Part shown: positions 30,020 to 42,800 of the stretch, in pieces | Layout of the letters: the number at the start of each line of letters is the position of its first letter | Position numbering within the stretch: the first letter of the stretch is position 1 | NCBI RefSeq assembly: GCF_010183535.1 | Contig: NC_071329.1 | Coordinates: 6,076,001 to 6,140,000, forward strand | Direction of reading: 5' to 3' | DNA length: 64,000 nt | Source of the DNA: Caenorhabditis remanei | Taxonomy: Eukaryota > Nematoda > Chromadorea > Rhabditida > Rhabditidae | Notes under the pieces: model-generated | What the model was told of the DNA's origin: nothing | Seen by the model: the letters and a program-made list of their open reading frames with translations, nothing else | Database searches by the model: none | Made by a program: the position numbers and the translations under genes

Positions 30020-30253
30020 TTTAAGTTGCAACGGGTCGGGCCTGGTCTCATTACACACGCTTGAAATTTTGAATATTTTCAATTTTTTGAAGAAAAAGTC
30101 GAATTTTCGACTATGTTTTTGAATATCGATAAAAACTCGAGCGTACATAGGATTATCGAATGTTTTTGATAGAAATTTTCAAAATTTTCAAAAAATCTTT
30201 GAAAAAATTGTGCACGTTTTTTGACGCCGACCGGGCCGAGATTTTGCAAATCT
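30020..30253. mobile_element. GGCCCGG-ended inverted-repeat element, inverse orientation
   Basis: Left end AAGTTGCAACGGGTCGGGCC, right end CCGGGCCGAGATTTTGCAAA. The interior matches the reverse complement of 28569-28834. Confidence 0.58.
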
Positions 30254-32370
30254 GGTTTAAAACCATTCCGTTTTGTAACTAATCCGTTCATCGTTCTGAA
30301 GCAGCATAGTTTCTAAACGTCCAAGTTCCAAAATGTCTCAGTTGCGAATTGACCAGTTCCAAAACGTCTTGGTTCTCAAGCGTGAATTTCGAAAAGAAAG
30401 TTCTGAATCCAGAAACTCGCAAATTTTTTAAAACTGCGAAACCTAGAGGCTGTTCAAAATCTGTCACTGTTTCCGTTTGTCCGGATGTCCTTTATCTGAC
30501 AGTTTGTTTGTCCGTCTGTATGTTTAGATGTCCGGGACTCGAGATATTTTCAAAACCTAGAAATCTGGTACATTTTTGCTTCGAAACTTGGCATATCACA
30601 TATTACTTTTCTGTCTGTCTGTCTGTCCGTGCCCCTTATTTGCCCTTTTTCCTCCCCCTCTCCTCTTCCTTCGATTCTTGATTCTTGACTCGATCTCAAC
30701 CTTCCTTAATTCCACTTAAAATGTTGGTGCACACACACACAAATGTGCCCAAGGAATTAAATATATTTTTGTGTGAAGTAGATTTCGTCCTCCACCCCGA
30801 AAAGGAGGAGAAGCTATGTCAATATTCCAGAGTCTCAATAACTCCTCACTTTAACTCGTTCTTCTCCCTTCTTTTTTGAAAAAGAAGAATACAAATTTTA
30901 GGGGATGAAGAATAAGACGGGCGGAATGAGAGAGAGAGAGAGGATTCTGGATATTCTCTTCATCGCTACAAATTTTTGGTTTGATTTGAGATGGAAAGAG
31001 AGGGATTCATCGGATTCATTTCTCAGTTTTTTTGAAGAGACAAGACATCAAAACAAAATCTGATAGGGGGAGATATGGGTGTTATTTTCAGTAATTTTTG
31101 TTAGAATTTCTTGAATTTTCAGTCAAAATTTTGGATTCATCTCTAGAAAATTCTAATATTTCAGTTTCTATCTGTCTCTATTTCTGTTTGTCCGGATTTC
31201 CGGATGTCTAAAAATCTGCAAAATCAAAAAACTAGAATTTTACCGTTTTCACAGATTGTAAATTTTAAATTTTCAATTTTTCGAAAATGTTTTTAGTTTT
31301 CAGAATTTCCATTTTAGTGACTGTGTATCCGAATGTCCGGATGTCTGCGATTAACCAAATTCGAAAAAAATCTGAAAGTTGAGATTGCAGGGAAACTAGA
31401 TATTTGAAAATCTGAGAATCAAGATGAGGCTGATTTTAAAATTTTTCTGAAATTTTGGAGATTTAATTTTTGAAAATTTATCAATCCCTAAAATTCTGAA
31501 ACCCTGGAACCTTAAAAAACCGGCGAGAATCTGAAAAGTCAAAAATTTTAATTCTTGCAATTCAATCAAATCTCTGGAATTCCGGGCATTCATAAATGTC
31601 TAATTCGAGTTTTACTAAACTCTCTGTTTTCCGAAATTCCAGATTCTCAACAGTTGTGGTTTAGGAGTCTAAAACTTTTGAATTCTGAAATTTCCGATTT
31701 TCACTGTAGAAACTTGAAATCTCAACATTTTCAATTTCCAATAACCCATACCTACTTTATCCATTCAACTTTTTCTTCCTCTTCCCCCAAAAAAACAAAA
31801 ATCTTTTCTCTTCTCTTCCCAAAATCAAGAATCTCACGAAATAATGAAATCAGCTGTCTCCCTCTCTCGTCTTCTTTTATCAGATTTTCCCATATTTTTC
31901 ACCTTTATCAAATTTCTTCTTCTTCGTCTTCATCTCCTCAACTCGAATCATCTGCTTCTCCCTATTTTTCTCTGTTTTCCGTTTTCCTAGAACACTTTTT
32001 CACACGTGATCATGATGACTCTGGATGAGAAGAGAGGAAGGAGAAGCAGGCGCTCTTTCCGGGAGAAGAGAGGAGTACTGTAGGTGGAGAAGAGTATTGA
32101 CAAAGAGAGAGAGAGATAGGGGGAGGAGAGAGGAAGAGCATCTTGTGATTCTCTGATATTTTGAGACTTTGGGGGGATTTGGTTCTTGAGGGGTAGACAT
32201 CTGGACATCGGGATAAACAGACAGAAGTTGAGATCGGGACAGGCAAACGAACCAAACAACCTGCATAAACATGGGAGCTTGGGGATACGGATACCTTGAA
32301 ATCTGGACATCCGGACAAACAAACAGACATACAGATAAAAGTAAACGGTGTAAATTTACTCATTATATAT
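30254..32370. other. Gene-poor DNA with pyrimidine tracts
   Basis: No gene recognised. It contains CTGTCTGTCTGTCCG words near 30610, a CACACACACACA run near 30731, and GAGAGAGAG tracts near 30930 and 32106. The 157-residue ORF at 31555-32028 is Ser/Phe/Leu-rich from CT tracts and is not considered real. Confidence 0.5.
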
Positions 32371-32724
32371 GTCGATTTACGAAACGCTGGGTAGATTTAC
32401 GGGGTCCTGTGTCGATTTACGGACCTCTGTGTCGATTCACAAAGCGCTGTTTAGATTTACGGAGGAGCCTGTCGATTTACGAGAAACTATTTGAAATTTT
32501 GAAGGTATTGATGGTATTTACGAAGCTCTTCGCATACTTATCAAGCGGTGAGTAGATTTACAAACCACCGTGTCGATTTACAATAAGTTTTGTGTTGATT
32601 CACAAATCGCTATGTAGATTTACTGAGAACTGCGTCAATTCAAAAACCTGTGTGTCGATTTACGAGAAGTTATCACGATTTACGGAATATATCAAGTTTC
32701 TAGATTCTGTGTAGATTTACGAGC
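32371..32724. repeat. Cluster of GTCGATTTACG / GTAGATTTACG words
   Basis: About a dozen imperfect copies of the word GT(A/C)GATTTACG, spaced roughly 20-40 bp, all in one orientation. They are separated by variable words such as GGTCCTGT, ACCTCTGT and AAGCGCTG. No coding sense. Confidence 0.65.
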
Positions 32725-34660
32725 CCACTAATACCAATTACTGTACATTTACAGATCTAGAAAATTTAGAACCCTAGGTGATCTCCGGCACATTACAGTA
32801 CATTTTTCTCAATAGACTATTTTTTTCTGAATCTTCTCGTTTTCCTCTTCTTCATTCAATTCGATTCCACACACACATATTTGTTCTCTCCACCTCCCAT
32901 ACCTGGAGATGAATTGTTCGCCTCTTCTTTTTCTCGTCACCGTTTACATGTATTCTTCTTCTTCTCCTCACTGCTCATTGCTGCTCACTTCCCTCCCCGC
33001 TCCTCCAATCCAAGTGCCTTCATAGGAGAAAACCGGCCTATTTCTTCGCTCCGTCTTCTTCTGCATCCCTCCCAATTGCTCCATTCCTACCACCACACAG
33101 AATGAAAAAAGAAGACAAACTTCTTCATCCTTTCTTCTCCTCATATTCATGCTCAACTGAGCTCATCATTACTCCGTTTTACCTTTTCCCTGTGAAAAGT
33201 CAAGAAGGGCCGTCCGTCCCCCCCTTTTATTTCGCCTCTCCTTCCGGAGTCTCTTCTGAAGACTTCTGGAGAAGAGGTGTGGAGTCGTCTAAATGCTGTC
33301 AAGTGTGAAAGAGAGAGTCACTTTTGTGGATTCGGTCGTAAATAGTGTCATTTGATGAGGGGTGAGGTTGAAAGTGAGTAGTTTGAAGGGTGCCGGGTTT
33401 TAGGTTTTTACCTGAGTTGGGCAAAGATGGGTGGGATAGGTAGCAATGGCCATTTTTGAGTTTTTCAACTTTGCAATTTTTAGGTTTTTGGAAGGTTTTG
33501 ACCAAGTTGGTCAATTTTGGGACTTTTGCAACTCGGCTAGACCAGAGACTTTTGATTGTTCCAAAAATCCTACTCTCCAAGACCTGCCAAGATCCGTATT
33601 TTCCCAAAACACAGCTTTTTGCCAATTTTAAAACTTCCGTAGGTCTTGCCCTTTTCTTGCCCATCTCTTGCCTGTCCTGATTCCTCTAAATATCCCCATA
33701 TCTCCTAACTTCTTCCCCTCTTCCGCTCTATTCCTGCTAGTCCGGCACCATGCCCGCCTCTTGCCGTTCTCTAGGTCCCCCAAATATTCCCACTTTTTAC
33801 CTTACCCATGTCACCCATTCCCGGTATCCCCCATGACTCAAAAATTCCATTACCGAAAAAAAATTCCACACCCAAAACCGTTTCCACCTCAAAAATTTCG
33901 AAACCAACTGATAAAAAGACTCAAAAGAAACGACCTGTCAGTTATGTGTGTAGGCCGAAAAAAGAAAAGAAGAAGAAACCAAAAAAAAAAGAAAAAAAGT
34001 TCCATGTCCTGTTATTGTGTTATCAGTTTCAGTGCACATCATGTGTCAAATGATGAGCACCGTTTAATTTTTCACCTCCTTTCAAAAATTTTTTGATGTC
34101 ATCTTCCTCCTATTGATTGATTTTTTGATCTCATGGGTTTAAGATAAGGTACCGTAGCCTTGTGTAGATTTACGAAGGTTCATTGTAGATTGACAAATGA
34201 CGCCAACCCCCTTGCAACTCTTCAAACCTCCTTTTTGATGGTGTGCAATTTGGAACTAAGGGAGCACAACCAAAACTATGCTCCAATTTTCTTGAAAAGA
34301 CGACTCGGATGCTGCTTCCCTGGTCCTCCTCCTCTTTTCTTCTCATTCTTCATCTTTTTAGAAGACCTTCAGGAAGAAGGGACAAAATTGCCGCTTCTTT
34401 TCTTTTCATTCTTCCATCTTTTTCGTTCTCTAAACACTCAAACAGGTGAGGAGCCACCTCTTTTTATATACTTACTTGGGAAGGGGGAGGAGTAATAAAA
34501 GAGAGAGAGAAAGTTGACTCTTCCCAAAAAAAATGATGGAAGATGGAAGAAAAGTATTAGTCAGATGCGCGTTTTTTCTTGAGTTGGTTACTATGGAAGT
34601 GTGGGAAAAATTCCAAATGATGTTTTTTTGGAACATCTGGATTCTGAGCTATACGATTGA
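32725..34660. other. Gene-poor DNA, CT-rich
   Basis: No supported gene. Overlapping ORFs on both strands near 33299-34096 consist of CT-rich or Lys-rich low-complexity translation without splice context. A further GTGTAGATTTACG word occurs near 34162 and a TGACTCA site at 33834-33840. Confidence 0.5.
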
Positions 34661-34670
34661 GGAGTTTTTG

Positions 34671-35175
34671 TAAATCCACACAACAGTCCGTAAACTTACA
34701 TAAGGAACCGTAAATCCACAAAACATGTTACTTACAGTAAGCCAATCAAAAATCAACAAGAAGCTCCGTAAATCTACATACAACTTCATAAATCAACCCA
34801 AAGTCTAGTAAATCGACACATAGTTCATCTACACTCAATCTCGTAATTTGATTTCTAAGTGTAGTAAATCTACACTGAACTCCGTAAATCTTTAGACATA
34901 CCTGTAAATCTGAAATTACACACAAGTTCATCCAAGATTTCCATAAACCTATACAAAGCACATTAAATCTATACACCTGTCCGTAAACCCACAGACTCAT
35001 CAGTAAATCGACAATCCGTACTGTAAATCTACACTAATGGTCTGGTACGCCAGCCTAGACTTTTGTAAACCTACACAAAACTCTCGTAAATATATACACA
35101 GTCTTATCTGAACTCTTGAAAACTTACATGAAAGATTCCACCGTAAATCGACACACAACTCTCGTAAACCTACAT
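34671..35175. repeat. Inverted cluster of CGTAAATCTACAC words
   Basis: About fifteen imperfect copies of (C/A)GTAAATC(T/G)ACAC, the reverse complement of the words at 32371-32724, in one orientation. The two clusters thus form a very loose inverted pair about 2 kb apart. Confidence 0.65.
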
Positions 35176-36803
35176 ATGAAAAATAAATATGTTTGGCCCG
35201 CTCTACTCCAGGCAACAAGTTTTTCCCATGTCTCCCTATTTCTCTCATATTTCATGTTGTACCCACTTTTTTCCGCTTTCCCTACCTATTTTCTAAATTT
35301 CTGCTATCTCAAAGCCCTTTCACCATTCCTAATAGTTACAGTCCCCCCTCCTAAAAATGTCTCTTTTTCCCCGGAAAAGATGCTCAAACGGCAAGCATCC
35401 TGTCGCTTTTCCGATTGGTCAATGGGCGTGTCTCTTCTTCTTCTTCCTTTTCACCCATCTTTTCTTCTTCTTCTTCTCTCCTTCTTCATCCCGATTCTTC
35501 GGAAGACAGAGCTCCGCCCCCTTTTTTTGAGACAGGAGGAGCCTCTCCCTCTCTTCTCGTTTCCTCTTCTATCCCTCTGGATAGATTGGAAGAGAGAGAG
35601 GGTTACTTACTTTTTTCTCTTCTTCCGTTTTTTCCTTTTTTTGGGAATAGTCGTCACGTAAGAGTATACCTTTTTGGACGTCTCTCTTAGTGGGAAGAGT
35701 GGATTGACGTCTCCATCTTCTTCTGAAGTAAATACGGAGAGCTTCTGAAGTAGATATAGGTTGGGAAGATGATGAGGTATAAAATGTCAGAGAGGGGGAT
35801 CGAATGTCAGGATATTTTTAAATATTTTTGTATCCCTGAATAGGATAGGGGGCGGGGCTTGGGGATGAGGTAGGTCAAGGATTAGCGCGTGATCCTGGTT
35901 TAGGCCTAAGTCAAAACTTAGAACGGTCTAGGTTACCGCAAGAGAATCCTGGATTTCCAGCTATAAGGGCCAGCTATAAGTCCAAGACACGGACTAAATC
36001 TGTAGGTTGATCTAGGCTTAGAGCATAGTCATTCATATGTGTCGCACAGGATCCGACTTTTGTCATGGCATACGACCTACGCTTGTCTAGGACTAGGGAA
36101 GGATAAGTACCGATCCAAAACTAGAGAATTGTTCAAAGAGTCTAGGTGAACCTACTGGGTAAGCGCTATCTCTTCGGATCTCTTTTTTTGATCCATCGTC
36201 GAGATCAGCCCTCTGTCAGAGTTAAAGCGGGTTTTATCCTATTTTCGAGCCCTTGTGGCTTGGGTACTCAACTTGGAAAAGATACGGAACATAGTCTAGG
36301 ATGATGAATCCCTGTATGAGCCTAGCCTAGAATGGATCTAGACTTGAAATAATACTCAGGCTTTCTCAAAAAAGAACTAGGCTGAGTAGTGACTATTGAA
36401 AATTTCTCTCTCTAATTCTTCTAGGCCGATTCCCACAGTACCATAAGTCGAATTTCCCAGATTTTCAAATTCTCGACCCCTAGATCTTCTTCCCTTACTA
36501 CCCAACCCCACTCCCGAAAAAATGTCTCCTTTTCCAAAAATACAGTACCTTGTCTCTCCCATCTCCTTATTCCCGTCTCTACTCCCTTATGACACACACA
36601 CATACACAAATCCAGCCTTGAACATTTACATGCATCCAACTTTTTCTCCCACTCTCCTACTCCTTACTAATTTTCCTTTGTTCTCATTCCCCCAAAAAAA
36701 ACTTTCTTACTCATCTTCTACGAATACGAATCGTACTAATCCGTGACATTTCTTTTTCATAAGAGACACGAAAGAAAAAGAAAAAGTATTACGGTATTTA
36801 CAG
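35176..36803. other. Region upstream of egl-43 start
   Basis: CT-rich from 35220 to 35690, then low-complexity CTAGG/TAGGCCTA-type words (35880-36400). Just before the egl-43 start is TATTTACAG, a splice acceptor directly abutting ATG, so either a trans-splice site or an upstream coding or leader exon exists. Presumed to contain regulatory DNA; no precise element assigned. Confidence 0.45.
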
Positions 36804-39800
36804 ATGAGTCTCGACACAGATTTTCTGAAGAATGTGGAGGTGCGGGAGGACGATGAGCATGGGACAGTGCTAGTGGCGGTCACACAGATTTCTTCGGGAA
36901 GGAATATTGGAGTCATTGATAAGGTGAGATAAGGGATAAGACTAGCAGGGCTTAAAAGCCTGAAATCTCAGTCTGATGATCTAGACCTAGTCTAAGCACA
37001 GCCACCGTGGTCCCTCCCCTACCTTTATCCCAACCGCAATCCCTCCGTCCATCTCCGGCGCCTCCTGATACCCTACAATTAAGTCCGCCTGCTTCCTCTT
37101 TTCCCCTCTTAACCGTATATTCATCAATTACAGTCAGTCAGTTAGTATATCTCGGATGTCCCCCCCCTCCTCCTCTGAGACACCAGGTGTTCCGATTTGT
37201 AAAATGTAATGTAATGGTTGTTCGGTAGGGTGTCCAAGGTTAACTAAGTGGTAGCGGGGGGAGCGGTGTGGAGAGAAGACAGGTGGAAGAATTTTTAAGA
37301 AGCGCCACCACATGGCGCCAAACATTTTCGTATCTCTCTCGGATAATTGCGGTTTTGGGATTCGAATGGATAGGTATATATGGAATTAGTGATGAGATGG
37401 AGAGGTGGTTTGAATATCAAGGATTTTGGATTGATGGTGGAAGGTAGGAGGGTGGAGAAGTCAACGCTCTGGGGTGTACGGTTTAGGAAAGATATAAGGT
37501 TCGGGTGTATGATGCTCTGAACTCAAGATAGTGGTCTTAAGTTCATAGTCGGGGAGTTTTAGGCTTACGCTCAGAGCTTCAAGCCTTATTGTCTAGCTTA
37601 CGGTATTAGGCTTACAGTTCAGAAGCATAGGTTGGGTTTTAAGCTTATGATATGGCGACCTGGGCTTACTGTACTGTGTCTTTAAGCTCATGATCGATGA
37701 ACTCCTTATGGTCTAGGCCCTCAAATTTTGGGTTTCCTTAGGCTTACATTAAGAGATCCTTAGGCTTACAGTAAGAAGGCTTACGCTTATTATCTTATGC
37801 TCAGGCTTATTCGACATGGCTAGGACTTTCGGTCATGGCTGATGATCATAGGCTCTAGGCTTATCATTCACACTTAGGATTACGGTTATCTAATTTTCCT
37901 CGATCTCAGATACAGTACTGCCTAGATCTAGATCTCTGGCTAATCTTCTAGACACCTGATAACGTCACCTTCTGTTTTTCATCTATCTATTTTCTTCTTC
38001 CTCCGTCACACACTTCACCACTACCAAGAAAAATTCATCAGAATCTTTTCGAAAAACAAGTTTTGACTACTAGCCGACATTCAATCATCCTACGGTAGCT
38101 CCCTACTACCCGTCATATATCATTGAATTAGCTTTCTCCCTCTCTTGTTTATCCTCTCCGTTTTTCACACACTGATTGGCTTAACTTGGCGGAGCCAAGA
38201 CGACGTCTCGAGGAGATTCAGAAGAATTTCATCATTTCTTGATTGCTTGTCGCTGGTGGCTCAATTCGAAAGCACCTGCTCGGACGGTGGGAAAATTAGA
38301 TTCCAGAAGCCGAGTAGGAGTGGCAGCCACAGCTTCTTATTAGATATTGATGGGTTTTGAGACGACTAGTTGTTGAGAAGAAGAGAGATTGAGGAGTCTG
38401 CTCGCCTGCTGCTCCGTGATTGCTTCTGCTTACCTCGTGAGAGCAAGAATGGATAAGTAGGAGGGGAGATGTGGGGGATCTAAAAAGTTTAAGCTTTAAG
38501 GACTTATCTTTTACTCTCTTCCAGTCACCTGTATACCCCTTTACCTTACTTTTTCCAGAGCACTCCCAACAATTCCAACGAGATCCTCCTTCTGAACTTG
38601 ATAAAAGAAGCCGACGTCGGAGAGGACGCGAATATTTGCATGACGCAGGTGGAGTTCAAGGTTTGTTGCTCCTCTTTAGCAGATTCCCAATTCTCATGAT
38701 TCTATTTCAGACCCATTTCAAAACAAGTCGAATCATCGACATCGGGGAGAGGTTACTTCTGCAGAGGTTGTCAGAGGAAGAGTGTGATGAGGAGGATCAG
38801 GATGAGATTGAGAATTTGTTGATATTAAAGGATGATGATCGGTGGGTGACAAAGAGGAATGGGATTAAAGGGTAGGAGAAGTTGGAATGCTCCGACGTAG
38901 CAATAGGGAATGAGCTCTGAACAACTCCACTGAAAATAGAGTTTTCAGTAATCCCACTCTTTTTTTTTGTGAAAAACGTGAAATAGCGTGCAGCAGTTTC
39001 GTGTATATAACTATGCGGAAAGAAATGATTTTGAACCGTGAGAACACTGAAAGACACAGACCAAAGAGCAGTTCAGGGCTTTAGGATATGTGTCCTAGAC
39101 ACTAAATTGAATAAACCCAAAATGAGGATAACTTCAGAATCTGAAACTCCAAAGATGGCTAGAAAGATAGAGAGGATTCGGATAGTGCTTTCAGATTTTC
39201 AAAATCAAATGGAAACTTTAAGAATGACCGTTCCAAAATTGAAAAATCCTATGAATCTTACGTTTGGTAACAGATTCAGAATCCTCCGGACTTCAGTTTT
39301 CTAACGGTCAGAGGTTATTTAGAAAATTTTCACTCCCTTGTAGGCTTGCCGCCTTATTAGCACGACAGCGTTCTTATAATCGCGCTCTATCGAAACTAAA
39401 GAAAATTTCAGTGAAGCGCAATTGTGAGAGGTGGATGTGGTAGTTCATATATGTACGTACATCAGGAACGGGGACGTGCGGAACGGAAACTCCGAAACTT
39501 CCGAAATTTCCGACACTTTTCGGAACTTTTTTTCGTCGGAAAATTTCGGATTTTTTTTGGAAGTTTCATATTTCCGAGAAATGTTTCGGAAAAACTTTGG
39601 TTCCGAAATTCCCGAAATTTTTAGTTCCGCACATCCCTGATCAGGAGATTTCCCGCTAATTTAAAACAGGTACCGTTTCGAAACTCGATACAGTTTCAGC
39701 CAGTAATTGGAAGCTCAGGGACGTCTCAAAACCGAGACACTACAAGACCAGGTGTTCTTGACTTTTCTAGATGGCTCTCCCTAAAAATTACTGGAGCCTA

Positions 39801-42800
39801 CTGTCCTGTTTTTCAATATACCAAACCGTTAACCCACCCACCTGAGACAAAAATCTCAAAACAAAAACTGAAAAGCAAACAGGTTTTTTTCCTGTCATCT
39901 ACCGTGCCGCGAATCTCCTCAAAAATCTCGATTTCTGTAATAACTCTCGTTAGGAAGGAAAACGGAAGAGAGATGTGAATCTTCTGTAGAAAATCTTCAC
40001 CCCCTCCATTCACATCGTCCTACTTTCTATCCTCTCCTCCCTCCCCTAAATAGTTTTCACTATATCGTCTCGTCCGTCAAAAAAGGGAATATAGCGAGGC
40101 GCGGTGAAAGTAACGGATTTCCGATAAGAGCACATCCTTCAGCATCCACGCGATAAAGGAGAAAAAGGGGAGAAAATGAATGAACCGCCCGTTCTTCTTC
40201 GCCTCCTTCGGCTTCATTTACATATAGATTCTGTCGCTTCGTCGAGTGAGAGATGACAAATTTTGCCGCTTTCCGGTGGCTACTCTCGACGATTTTTTGA
40301 AAGGGGTCCCTTCAAAGGAAATTGTTGATTTATATTATTTTCTTGGGGTTATCTAGATTTTGTTTTAGTAGTTGGGTGTAGATTTTTAAGTAGATTTTTT
40401 TTGTTCCGTAAGAAAGAAATTGAGCCGAGCTTATTAATTTAGACAGAATTTTCGGAATTTCTCGTAACTTCTTTTCGAAAAAAAACCTGAAATTTACTTT
40501 TTAATTTCAAAAGGTCTCCTGCTAAACTAGGTCTACAAGCGTCCAGATTTACAATATCTAGAAATGTCTGACATTTTTACCATCCCGATGTTTCTGTCCT
40601 CGTTTTTTTCCAAGTTTCTATATTTTTAGATTCTCAAAAAGTTTTGATCATTCCGACTCTAACTTGATTCCTACTTTCCCCCACTTCCCCTCTCAACCTC
40701 TACCAGTTTTCAGACCCGACAGCACCCAAAGCTTCAACAAATCAAGCAGCGAAGAGAACGGTCTGATCAGCGGTCTAGAGGAGTACATTCGAGAGCACGG
40801 AGAGCTCGCGCCAGGCCAGACACCTCCTGACGGATCACACAAGTGTGGCGTTTGCCCGAAAAGTTTTACCAGTGCGAGGTGAGTTATGGGAGATGATGAG
40901 CATAGATATAGAGTTAGACCAAACCCACCACAGTCAAGTTCAATGAAAAAAAAACCTCCCCTTCCTCCCGCATGATATGTTCAGCAGGTGCCTTCTAAAG
41001 TGTTTGTTTGTACCGTAGTCCTCTCCTCTCTATTCCATTAGAGGATCATGCACACGGCCATCCGCCTCCTTCCTCACTATTTGCTCATCTCTTCGGAGCG
41101 AAGAGCCCAGGTAGGAGGGAGGAGAAGCTTGAAACCAGTGTGGAGCGCCAGGAAATTGGATCCGGTGAAGAGGAGAAGGAAATGAAGATATTCTGAAGAT
41201 GTGGTGGAAGAAGGAGAAGAAGAAGTGGCTTCTTCAATAATAACTATCATTTTCTTAAAGGAGACAGGAAAATGAGAAGGGTCCGGGGTCCGGGGTCAGG
41301 GGTCTGGGGGCGGGATCGAGCACCTGTTGTCTTGAATCTAGAATGTGGGGTTTAAGATTTGAGATCAAGGACCGGGTTAGGCTTTAGTCCTCTTTTAGTC
41401 CCCACCTAGATCCCTAATTAAACCATAACCTCCCCACCAACTTCCTCCCTGTACATACACCGAAACAAGACCAAAAGGTCAACTTTCTTCCGTTTCCGCC
41501 ATCCTTCCGCCCTTCTCGTCATTTTGTCTGGAAGAGACAAAAAAACCGTTACCCTTATCAGTTTCTTATCAACACATCCCTTCCACTCGAAGGAATACCA
41601 TGTCAGCTCTTCCGATGGGGGCTTCCCGAACGGCGTTGATGTGGTTAAAGCGATAATAAGTAATTGTGGGCGTAAATTGATGAGTATTCACCTTTTCGTG
41701 GGGATTTTTTGAACTTTGTTCTTCAAGAAGATGAGTCATAAGACAATTTTGATTAGTCAGAATGTTTGAAAGTGTTATCTTTGAGAAGAAGAAGATTGAC
41801 ACGCTAGGAATTGGTATGCGTTAAGATTTTATGGTTTTTTTTCGTGGTTTCTTTCTTAGGAATTTGGTTCTTATAAGATCTTTTGGGCTTTCCCGCGATC
41901 AGGAGTCTAGGATAGTGGGTTTTAATCAATGGATGTTTCTTCAGTTGCCTAAAGTATAACTTATCTTTAAAACTGATAAAATCAATAAATTTCCTTAAAA
42001 AAAGGGCTGTTTTAAACTAACTGTGAACCATACTGGTTGACTGGTTATTCAAAACAGTTCTAGGAAAAACCGTGACTAAATTAAACCATTTCAAACTTGC
42101 ACCTGTGCCAGTGCTATGCCATTTTATTAGAACGACACGCGTTTCGCAAGCGCGCTCTACAGAAGAATAAAAATGTGTTCATGAAATTAAAAGACGCAGA
42201 GAAAAAAGAAAGCCTAGGCTGACAAAAAAAAGACCAAAATGGACCCTAAACCTCAAACATATTTACAGCGGACTCAAACAACACTCTCACATTCACTGCT
42301 CCCTAAAACCGTTCCGCTGTCACCTCTGCCCCAAATCCTACACTCAATTCTCCAATTTGTGCCGTCATCGCAGAGTTCATTCGGTACGTTTTCTAGACTT
42401 ATCACCTACATATTTGAAACATCACTGTTCACCACTATACAGTACCCTCCCCCCTCCTTAGTCAAATATAAGTGGGCTCCCTGGTGTTGCAACATTCCCA
42501 GGGAGTCTAATCCCCTCACAATACTCCAAAAGGTCATAAAACAGCACCAGGAGCGCCTCTAAGGGTACTAAAAATGGGCGTGGCTTGACAGGTCGAAAAT
42601 ATGAGGGAACAGGTAATACAGAATAAAGAAATAGTCAATAAAAACGGGAGAGAGGGGTCCCTCGTCTAATTGTTTACCTCTGGGAGGTGCTCCCTCTTCC
42701 CCTCCCGAAGCTCCGCCCACTTTATTTCTCTCTGCCAATGAGAGAGACCCCACCCCTCCTCTTCTTTTTCTTTCTCATCCTTTTCCCATCTTAGGAGAAT

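Noticed and set aside
31555..32028. 157-residue ORF on the plus strand
   Set aside because: Composition is Ser/Phe/Leu from CT-rich tracts, with no domain, no splice context and no likely start signal.
33299..33664. 121-residue minus-strand ORF
   Set aside because: No family resemblance and no splice or SL site at its start; neighbouring frames are equally open.
34671..35175. CRISPR-like repeat array
   Set aside because: Repeats are short, degenerate and irregularly spaced, and the DNA is clearly eukaryotic.
35116..35661. 181-residue ORF on the plus strand
   Set aside because: It overlaps the GTAAATC repeat cluster and a pyrimidine-rich tract; the translation is low-complexity and unsupported.
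37559..37765. Interstitial telomere array
   Set aside because: TTAGGC copies are dispersed, not tandem hexamers; kept only as a low-interest texture.
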